From Setophaga petechia (taxonomy: Eukaryota > Chordata > Aves > Passeriformes > Parulidae): a stretch of 64,000 nt of DNA. Below the pieces are notes generated by a model. The model saw nothing but the letters and a program-made list of their open reading frames with translations. It had not been told where the DNA came from and made no database searches. This document shows, one piece after another, positions 55,691-64,000 of the stretch. Where the stretch lies: NCBI GenBank assembly GCA_024362935.1, contig JANCRA010000066.1:186001-250000 (forward strand), given 5' to 3'. Within the stretch, counting starts at the first letter, position 1; every line of letters begins with the position of its first letter. The position numbers were made by a program, and so were the translations under genes.

Positions 55691-56590
55691 TGTTTAACTT
55701 CTTTTCTGCCTCTGTCAAGGTGGGGATTGAAGCAGTAGAGATGATATTTCATATTTGGGCTCAAATGTTTATTATTTCTTACCTATATCACAGTCCTACA
55801 AGTCTGTATCACAATCCTGCTAGTCTGTATCACAGTCTTACAGGTCTATATCACAGTCCTGTAAGTCTTTATCACAGTCCTACAAGTCCCTTTTACAGTC
55901 CTACAAGTCTGTATCAGTCTTACAAGTCTATATCACAGCCCTACAAGTCTATATCACAGTTTTACAAGTCTGTATCACAGTCCTACAAGTCTCTTTTACG
56001 GTCCTACAAGTCTGTATCACAGTCTTACAGGTCTGTATCACACTTCTACAAGTCTATATCATAGTTTTACAAAGTCCTACAAGCCTGTATCACAGTCTTA
56101 AAGGTCTATATCACAGTCCTATAAGTCTTTATCACAGTCCTACAAGTCTATATCAGTCCTACAAGTCTCTTTTACAGTCCTACAAGTCTGTATCACAGTC
56201 TTACAGGTCTGTGTCACACTTCTACAAGTCTATATCACAGCCCTACAAGTGTATATCACAGTTTTACAAGTCTATATCACAGTCCTACAAGCCTGTATCA
56301 CAGTCTTACAGGTCTATATCACAGTCCTATAAGTCTTTATCACAATCCTACAAGTCTGTATCAGTCCTACAAGTCCCTTTTACAGTCCTACAAGTCTATA
56401 TCAGTCTTACAAGTTTATATCACAGTCCTACAAGTCTATATCACAGTTTTACAAGCCTATATCACAGTCCTACAAGCCTGTATCACAGTCTTACAGGTCT
56501 ATATCACAGTCTTACAAGTCTGTATCAGAGTCCTACAAGTCTCTTTTACAGTCCTACAAGTCTGTGTCACAGTCCTACAAGTTGTGAGAT
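55691..56590. repeat. 21-bp minisatellite, possibly inside an LTR
   Basis: From about 55785 to 56585 the unit 'agtcctacaagtctgtatcac' and variants (ttacaggtctatatcac; ctcttttac) repeat about 38-40 times. A higher-order order of variants recurs (about 55800-56090, 56090-56290, 56290-56580). The 21-bp unit keeps a seven-residue open frame (Tyr-His-Ser-Pro-Thr-Ser-Leu). The start (55730-55790, 'gggctcaaatgtttattatttcttacctat') resembles LTR family D. Confidence 0.9.
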
Positions 56591-56774
56591 CTCCAGCATT
56601 CCACTCTGGTTTGACCCCAATGGCACCGAGGACCCCCAAGCAGCCTCAGCTCCAATTTGGGCACAGCTTTGGGTGGCATAATTTAAAAAAGGTCCAAATA
56701 GTGTAGGAGGCTGTGGGAGCAGGAGGTGGCACAGGTATCTCCTGCAGTGTCCCAGATGAGCTGCAGGTGATGTA

Positions 56775-56872
56775 CCCACGTCTTTCTCTCTTTCTCTCTT
56801 TCTTTCCCTCTTTCTTTCTTTCTCTCTTTCTCTCTTTCTCTCTTTCCTCTCTCTCGTTCTCTCTTTCTCTTA
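56775..56872 (+). repeat. CTTT/TCTC microsatellite
   Basis: About 100 bp of interrupted pyrimidine tetramers. Confidence 0.9.
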
Positions 56873-56873
56873 A

Positions 56874-57190
56874 AACATCCTGCAGTGTCCCAGGTGAGTT
56901 GCAGGTTCTGTAACCCAAGCACATCCTGCAGTGTCCCAGGTACCTCCTGCAGTGCCCCAGGTGAGTCTCAGGTTCTGTAACCCAAGCACATCCTGCAGTG
57001 TCCCAGGTACATCCTGCAGTGCCCCAGGTGAGTCTCAGGTTCTGTAACCCAAGCACATCCTGCAGTGTCCCTGTGAGCTGCAGGTTCTGTACCCAGGTAC
57101 CTCCTGCAGTGTCCCCAGGTACCTCCTGCAGTGTCCCCTGTGAGCTGCAGGTTCTGTACCAGGTACCTCCTGCAGTGTCCCAGGTGAGTT
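56874..57190 (+). repeat. Minisatellite, 67 bp unit, with donor-like CAGGTGAGT
   Basis: The word 'acatcctgcagtg' starts at 56921, 56988 and 57055 (67-bp period), with shorter units at both ends. Most units contain CAGGTGAGT, the consensus splice donor, followed by 'ctcaggttctgtaaccc' or 'tgcaggttctg'. Confidence 0.9.
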
Positions 57191-58403
57191 GATGAGCTCT
57201 CCTTGCATTCAGAGTGCAAAAACAATGCAGGAGCAGCTGCTTGGCCAAACCAACACTTCCAGTGATGCTCTGTCTGGTCCTGCTGGGTCAAGAAGGACAA
57301 ACCCACTTCCCTGGGCTGAGTTGTGTAGAAACAAAGGACAAAAGGTGCCCCCAGAAGGTCTGGAGTGGCTTTGTGGCTTGGCCACATTCCCATGGGAGTG
57401 CCACACGCTGCCATGCTCTGGGCACAGCAGCCCCCCCATGGGCACAGCTGGCACAGCCCAGCCCCAAGCCTGCAGGAAATCAAAGTCCTGTGACCAAATC
57501 AGGGCCCCTCCAGTGCTGGAGTGATTTCTGTGTAGGTGTGAGGGCTCAGGAGCCGGAGCTGCTCAGAGGAATTGAGGGGACTGACTGTCTCAGCTCTCAG
57601 GAACTTGTTTTACATTGTCACTAAAGGGACCCTGACACTTTGCAAAGACTCCAGAGAGGCTGCTCAGGTCCTGAGGAGTTTGGAACGGTGTGGTCAGCTC
57701 ACCCCAGTGCCATCCATCACCAAACTGTGCAAATGGGCCCAAACCCCCTTTCCAAGGCAAAGGGAATGCAGCAGATGCAGGCACAGATGTGGTGTGGTGG
57801 CAGAGGAGTTGCCATCCCCTCTGCCCTGTCCAACATCAGTAAAAGTCTCCCTTGGGAATGGCCTGAGCCAGGCTGAGGGCTGGAAACACAACCAAAGCCC
57901 TTGTCACCACTTCATTTTCCCCAGAGCAGGGAGCAGGCCACTAAAGAGTTTGTATTTCTTTAAAACAACATGGACAGTGTCAAGCTGAGCTGTTTGTGCA
58001 ATAATCCTTGTATGAAACATCCTGAGTCACCTGGCAGGACTTTGCAGGTGCAATCTCTGTCATTGTGCACCACAGGCACTGTCCAGCAAGGAGCTCCATT
58101 CCCTGTGTGCTGCAATCCCCAATCCCTGCTGGCAGTGACAGCCCTGCAGCCCAGGCGTCTCCAGCTGCTCCCAGGGCTGTTTGTTGTGGAGGACACACAC
58201 CTGGGGCTCTCTCCCCACGGAGATTTCATTGTCTTGCTGTTTGTTCCTCTCCTTTGAAGCAGAGCCTGGAGGTTCTGCCTCAGCCCTGGAGCTCTGGGTG
58301 GTGTCTGCACTCTGCTGCTGCACCAGCTCAGCCCTCTGCACCTCTGCACCTGTCTCCACTTTGCCTTTTCAGCTGAGGCAAGAGGCTGCTTTTCTCCTCC
58401 AAC
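57191..58403. other. No recognised feature
   Basis: About 1.2 kb of unique sequence. Nothing is recognised. Confidence 0.4.
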
Positions 58404-58427
58404 CTTCCTTCCTTTCTTTCTTTCTTT

Positions 58428-58514
<87 letters not shown>

Positions 58515-58546
58515 CTTTCTTTCTTTCTTTCTTCTTTTCTTTCTTT

Positions 58547-58606
<60 letters not shown>

Positions 58607-58628
58607 TTCTTCTTTCTTTCTTTCTTTT

Positions 58629-58707
<79 letters not shown>

Positions 58708-58862
58708 CTCTTTCTTTCTCTCTTTCTTCTCTCTTTCTTTCTTTCTTTCTCTCTCTCTCTCTCTCTTCTTTCTTTCTCTCTTTCTTTCTCCCTTTTTTTC
58801 TCACTTTCCTTTCCTTCCTTTCCTTCCTTTTCTTCTTTCCTCTCTTTCTCTCTTTCTCTTCA
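58404..58862 (+). repeat. Long CTTT microsatellite
   Basis: About 450 bp of CTTT tetramers with a few interruptions, degrading into CTCT and TTCCTTCC at the end. It gives long Phe-Leu-Ser and Lys-Glu-Arg frames that are artefacts. Confidence 0.96.
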
Positions 58863-59804
58863 CCACCACAGATGTGCCTCAGCCCAGCCCTCAGCCCTGG
58901 GCTCACATTTGAAGCTCACTGGTCACAGCTTTGTGGCTGAGCTTTGCTGGACGTGGCCAAAGCAGACACAGCTCCTGCTGCCCACTGATGGAATTCCTGC
59001 TTGGTTACACCCACCGTGGCTGTGTGTCTGTCCAGCCTGGCCCCAGCAGGGTCTGGGCACTGCTGCCTGCTCAGGGACACTGATTTCTCATGATTGTCTT
59101 ATCAAGTTTTGGTCCTGGTGCAGGCAGCACAGGAAGGCCCTTGTAGGAGAAGCTGCTCTGCAGAGCTGAAAGTGTCTCCCTAATCCTGCAAATAAAGCCA
59201 AGCTTTTCTTCAAAGGACCCTGAGAACATCCTGTCCTATCCATGATTCACCTGCCTTCAGTTTATCTTCTTTTTTTTTTTTTTTCTGCAAGGCTCTGAGG
59301 CTTAATTATTCTGGAATTGGTACAGGGATCCCAAGGAAAAAATAGGAAAAGGTTTCTGTATTAAAATATTCTTCCATGTGTTTCTAGAACACCACTGAGA
59401 AACAATTTCTGGCTTCTTCCTGAAGGTGTCTGGAAACCCTACACCATTGCAGGGTGTTTGGTAAGAATGTTGCACAAAAGGCTTTTTAATCCCATCGTGT
59501 TTCTGTGACAGGAGATGTGGGCATGGGCTGAATTCCACAGCAGGGCCTGAGCTCAGCCCCTGAACTCCAGCTCTGGGTGAAATGGGGTCTCTCTGAAACA
59601 TCAGCTCAGGGCCAGGGCACAACCCAGCCCTGTTATCCCAGCTCCAGCTCAGCCCTGCTCTGGAAGTGTCAGGCAGCATCTCCAGGGGAAGGTGCCCCAT
59701 TGCATTTCCAGTCTGGGAGCAGGAGGATCTCTGAAGAGGCAGGAGGTTCCTAAATAAAGGGATCTGCTTTTCTTTTGACCCTGAGTTCTTTCAGACTCAC
59801 CTCA
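58863..59804. other. No recognised feature
   Basis: Unique sequence with a T-run at about 59270-59285. Nothing is recognised. Confidence 0.4.
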
Positions 59805-60245
59805 GTCACAAAATCATCAAGGTTGGAAGAGATCTTCAAGATCCTCAATCCGACCATCAAAAACCACCACGAAATCCCACCTAAATCACATCCCCAGGTG
59901 TCACATCCAGACACCTCTGCAACACCTCCAGAGATGGTCATTCCACCACCACCTCCCTGGGCAAGTATTCCAATGCCTGAGCACTTTTTCAGTATTTGGT
60001 TGTTTTGTTTGGTTTTTTTTTTTTTTTTTTTGTGGGTTTTTGTGGGGGTTTTTTGTGGTTTTTTTTTTTTTTTGTGGTTTTTTTTTTTTTTTGGTTGTTT
60101 TTTTTTTTTTTTTTTTTTTGGTTTTTTTGGTGTTTTTTTTGTTTGTTTGTTTTTTGTTTTTTGTTTTTTAATATATATACCTAATTTGAGCCTCCCCTGG
60201 TGCAGCTTAAGGCCGTTTCCTCTTGGGACATGGCAGAAGGAACCG
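59805..60245 (-). mobile_element. CR1 3' end carrying a T-rich expansion
   Basis: Flanking parts are clear CR1 on the - strand: 'aaaatcatcaaggttggaagagatcttcaag', 'caacacctccagagatggtcattcc', 'cacctccctgggcaag', and after the insert 'gcctcccctggtgcagcttaaggccgtttcctcttgggac'. Between them (about 60000-60170) the short T-run of the CR1 consensus is replaced by about 170 bp of T with G interruptions. Confidence 0.85.
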
Positions 60246-60407
60246 ACCCCACCTCAGCCCAAGCTCTTGGCATGGAGTTGTGACAGAATTGGGACCTCCT
60301 GAGCCCCCTCTCACTGCAGCTTGGTCCAGCAGAGCTTCTGCACCATGAAAAATGCATATTTTATCACTGGCTTTTTGCAAATATTCAAATGAATATTATA
60401 TGTGTGA

Positions 60408-60988
60408 TGTTAGAAAGTGATGTTGTATTGATTTCTTTAAGTGGTGTGTTAAATATAGTTTTTATGTTATGACATAATGTTAAAATAGATACTATGCTCT
60501 GTAAGATACTTTTTTTAAAGTCTGTAAGATACTTTTTTTAAAGAAAGGACTTGCAGTGAGACAGCAGCCACAGGACACTTAAATCTTTCAGAGAAAAAGA
60601 ATTTATTGCCCTCTTATCATAAGAAATGAACTTCTTCCCACCATGCTCAGCTCTGAAGGTGCAGTTAGGATTCAGAGGAAGAAGTTGACACTGACCAGAG
60701 AGAATCCTGGGTTTGAATGGAATTTATGCATCCTGTATGAGGTGTATGAATATGCAACAGGTTATTGTTTTTAACGGTTAATCCTCTGTTAATGTGGGTC
60801 CTCTTTCGGGCTTATTTTGCCCAGAAAAGTACCTGGACTATCCCTAACTCTTTGTTTTTATTGTCTCGTATTGTCCTAATCCAAATTGTCCAAATCATTA
60901 TTACTCAAATTGCATTGCTATTTTTATAACCATTTTATTATTATTAAACTTTTAACACTTTAAAAACAAACGATTGGTGTTTTCCACA
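60408..60988 (+). mobile_element. LTR, family E
   Basis: Begins near TGTTAGAAAGTG and ends near 'gattggtgttttccaca'. It contains 'ctttcagagaaaaagaatttattgccctc', 'gaatatgcaacaggttattgtttttaa' and 'cattttattattattaaacttttaa' (ATTAAA). I recognise it as a songbird LTR. Ends are approximate and no target-site duplication was confirmed. Confidence 0.7.
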
Positions 60989-62650
60989 TGCACAAACTTC
61001 CCTTCCCCGGGGGCAGCAGGGCTGTGCTGCTCAGCTGTGCTGCTCAGCTGTCCAGGACACCCTGCTGGACACAGGTGTCCCCCTGTCCTCCCTACGTGAC
61101 ATTCCACCTCCCGTTCTCCTGCAGCCCCGGTGTGCACACACCACATCCTCAGAAATGCTCCAGCTATTTCCCCGGCTGGCAGCGAGCACAAAGGATTGTT
61201 CCTTGTATCTGCTGGCTACTGGAAAACAGGAAATGTTCTTTCCTCAGCGCTGCCGGGCTGTGCCTCCTCTCCCGTTCCCCGGCAGGATTTTGGTTCTGCC
61301 TCATTTGCCCGGGGCAGACAGGCAGCACATCCCGAGGGATGCAGGAAGAGCAGCCTGGAGATGGCTGGGGTGGGTTCATCCCAGCGCACATCAGTCCCTG
61401 CAAACCACAACCAACTCTCTGTTGGTTGGTGTTTTTTCAAACTGCCTCAATTTGAGGTTTTAACAGCAGTGAAAAGGCAGAAAAAAAGACATTTTGTGGT
61501 CTCTTAACTTTCTCTTGCTGGTGGCTTTTGTTCTCCACCTTTGGACAGGTCTGCACGCATGAATTGGTGTTTTCCCTTTGATCCCGTGTGTGTGTCTGCC
61601 TTGTAATGCAGAAAATTTGGAAAGAACCCTTGCAGGGATATTGCTGGGTTGGAAGCCAGACAGGGAGGCATTTCATCAACAGGCAATAGCTTTTCTGGAA
61701 GCAGGAGGAGAGCAATCAATGCAGAAAGTTTCTTGTTTTCTTAATCACACTCCTGTTCTACCTTTCCCGGGAGATTTATGAGCCTCCCAAAGTTGGACAA
61801 ACACCAACAATAGTTGCACATTTTTAGCATCTGAATGCTTTGCTTTGCCTGGCTTCGTGTGGAAAGACAAGTCCAGGCAAGGTGGTCCTGCAGAAAATGG
61901 TTTATTGGGACAGAGCCCTGGCCTGCAGCCACGGCCCCTTGGGCAGTGATCTTATCAGACCTCCTGAACAGAGCAGGGTTGGGCCTGTTTGTTCCTTCAG
62001 TGGAAGACCTCCGAGGAGAGCCTGGGTGTTGCAAGACCCTGCTATCAATTGTTCCCTGAGAGGAGCGAGCAGGGGGTGCAGGCTGGTGCTGCTGGGATGG
62101 CCCCACTGCAGGGGTGCAGCCCTGGGGATGGGGAGCAGGGACAATGAACAAAACAGCTCTGTGCTCTGGGTGAATTCACACAGACAGAGCTGGCTCTTGA
62201 CTTCCAAGGAGATCTGAATTCTGCAGGGTCCTTTGGGAGTCCCAATCCCAGTCCCTCTCTCTGTAGTGCACAGCAGATTTAGCAGAGATAACAGCAAGGT
62301 ATCAGCTTGTTTCTTATTTTAGCCAGCTTTGGCTTGTGGGCTGAATTTCACCTTCACTGAGAGCCCCCTAGAAGTCATCTCCTTCCATTCCCCATGGAGT
62401 GCTGGCTTGCCTGGCAGGCTCTGGGATTTCAGATTACCTTCTGCTGGAAACGTCCCCATCCAGAACAAGGACGCTCCTGGCTGGCCACGACTGCCCCTTT
62501 GGATGAAGGTTCCTCCTCACAGAGTTCTGGGGACCTTTGGGACACCCTGGGGAGTCTGAGACATCTGAGAGATGTGATGGGTGTGCAGGGATCCGTTCCC
62601 TTCCCACCTGGCAGCTGGTGGGGTGTGGCTGCCCCTTCCCCCTGGAGGGG
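60989..62650. other. No recognised feature
   Basis: About 1.7 kb of unique sequence with a doubled 'tgtgctgctcagc' at 61023-61048. No splice-flanked exon was recognised. Confidence 0.4.
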
Positions 62651-63300
62651 GGCTCATCCCTGCCCTCAGCTGGCACACCCATGGGTTATAGAGCCAGGGG
62701 GGCTCATCCCTGCCCTCAGCTGGCACACCCATGGGTTATAGAGCCAGGGGGGCTCATCCCTGCCCTCAGCTGGCACACCCATGGGGTTCAGAGCCAGGGG
62801 GGCTCATCCCTGCCCTGAGCTGGCACACCCATGGGTTATAGAGCCAGGGGGGCTCATCCCTGCCCTCAGCTGGCACACCCATGGGTTATAGAGCCAGGGG
62901 GGCTCATCCCTGCCCTTGGCTGGCACACCCATGGGTTATAGAGCCAGGGGGGCTCATCCCTGCCCTTGGCTGGCACACCCATGGGGTTCAGAGCCAGGGG
63001 GGCTCATCCCTGCCCTTGGCTGGCACACCCAGGGGTTATGGAGCCAGGGGGGCTCATCCCTGCCCTGAGCTGGCACACCCATGGGTTATAGAGCCAGGGG
63101 GGCTCATCCCTGCCCTCAGCTGGCACACCCATGGGTTATAGAGCCAGGGGGGCTCATCCCTGCCCTCAGCTGGCACACCCATGGGTTATAGAGCCAGGGG
63201 GGCTCATCCCTGCCCTCAGCTGGCACACCCATGGGGTTCAGAGCCAGGGGGGCTCATCCCTGCCCTCAGCTGGCACACCCATGGGTTATAGAGCCAGGGG
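62651..63300 (+). repeat. 50-bp minisatellite, 13 copies, no indels
   Basis: 'ggctcatccctgccct' starts every 50 bp from 62651, for exactly thirteen units up to 63300. Units differ only at a few positions: cctcagc/cttggc/cctgagc, and gggttata/ggggttca. It ends abruptly at 'ggctaacgtg'. Confidence 0.97.
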
Positions 63301-63394
63301 GGCTAACGTGTGCTCACCGTGAGACTCAGCCCTTGGTTAGGGCAGGTAAATGTGGGTGTGCCCCCCTGAGGTGCCACAGCTCAGCAGGATATGA

Positions 63395-63825
63395 CTCCAG
63401 GTGATGAGGAGTGAGCCCTGAGCCCACCCTGAGCTCCCCTGGACCACCTGCGTCACTCCTCAGAGCAGGGGTTCAACCTCACCTCCACATAAATATCAAA
63501 GGACATTTCAAATCACCTGAGCCCACCTTGAGCTCTCCTGGACCACCCGGGCCACTCCCCAGGCTCCACTGACCAGGGGTTCCACCTCACCTCCACATGA
63601 CATCAAGGGACATTTCAAAGCACCTGAGCCCTCCCTGGACCACCCAGGTCACTCCTCAGACCAGGGGTTCAACCTCCCCTCCACAGAACCATCAAGGGAC
63701 ATTTCAAATCACCTGAGCCCACCCTGAGCTCTCCTGGATCACCTGGATCACTCCTCAAACTCCATTGACCAAGGGTTCCACCTCCCATCCACAGAACCAT
63801 CAAAGGACATTTCAAATCACCTCTT
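63395..63825. repeat. Degenerate tandem repeat, about 90-108 bp, 4 copies
   Basis: 'ggacatttcaaa' starts at 63501, 63608, 63697 and 63805. Units also share 'gagctctcctggaccacc', 'cactcctcagaccaggggttcaacctc' and 'cctccaca'. Confidence 0.88.
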
Positions 63826-64000
63826 TATCCCATCCAGTCTCCAGCTCTCACTGTAGAAAATCAGTTTTTCCAGGTTCCTGTGATGTATTTATTCCTTGAG
63901 GATATTTGGGGTGCCTCAAGGTGTCTCAGACTGCAGCTGATGTCTCTCTGGAGGGCAGCACAGCCCACCCCATGTGTCCATCACATTTATGGAAGCTCAG
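63826..64000. other. No recognised feature
   Basis: Unique sequence to the window edge. Confidence 0.4.

Noticed and set aside
56646..57248. A 200-codon reverse frame
   Set aside because: It crosses a CTTT microsatellite and a 67-bp minisatellite, and its residues follow the repeat unit.
58181..58912. Frames of 243 (+) and 192 (-) codons over the CTTT array
   Set aside because: Phe-Leu-Ser and Lys-Glu-Arg runs come from the tetranucleotide repeat, not from a gene.
1..64000. Other protein-coding genes such as EDN2 neighbours
   Set aside because: I looked for zinc-finger, forkhead and other recognisable exons and found none in any frame.

Overview
The window looks like bird nuclear DNA, most likely from a passerine. 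The evidence is many truncated 3' ends of CR1 LINEs, several LTR families whose sequence I recognise from songbird genomes, a fragment of bird-type mitochondrial ATP8/ATP6 DNA, and one intron-containing vertebrate gene. There are no prokaryotic signals, and nearly all long open frames lie in repeats.

The only protein-coding gene I can support is EDN2 (preproendothelin-2), on the + strand at 16797-20571. It has five coding exons with GT-AG introns and encodes 175 residues. It has a TATA box, GC boxes, a CpG-rich promoter, and a roughly 1.95 kb 3' UTR with an AU-rich element and two AATAAA signals. The precursor holds a signal peptide, a furin site, the 21-residue endothelin, the Trp-Val bond cut by endothelin-converting enzyme, an endothelin-like peptide, and a basic C-terminal end.

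Layout. 1-9980: an LTR-like composite, a local tandem duplication, a solo LTR, 0.5 kb of polypyrimidine, an AT-rich block, a NUMT, and CR1 pieces. 9983-11563: a large minisatellite. 11564-16430: mostly unique sequence with CR1 pieces. 16435-22540: EDN2. 22540-32850: AT-rich DNA, minisatellites, and LTRs, including two abutting LTR copies. 32850-48000: minisatellites, LTRs, a 240-bp inverted repeat, a solo LTR nested in a CR1 with a perfect 6-bp target-site duplication, a four-unit tandem block, and a CCCATT-type hexamer array. 48600-50435: a five-unit satellite of about 366 bp. 52170-64000: CR1, LTR, and several minisatellites, including a regular 13 x 50 bp array.

I found no undescribed multigene system. 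The most interesting points are genome-dynamic. A 387-bp CR1 composite occurs twice, 40 kb apart, with one mismatch. A satellite seems to have grown from LTR-like units. EDN2 intron 1 carries a minisatellite and is open in the EDN2 reading frame throughout. Repeat family assignments are made by eye from remembered consensus features, so boundaries are approximate unless a duplication or terminal motif is given.
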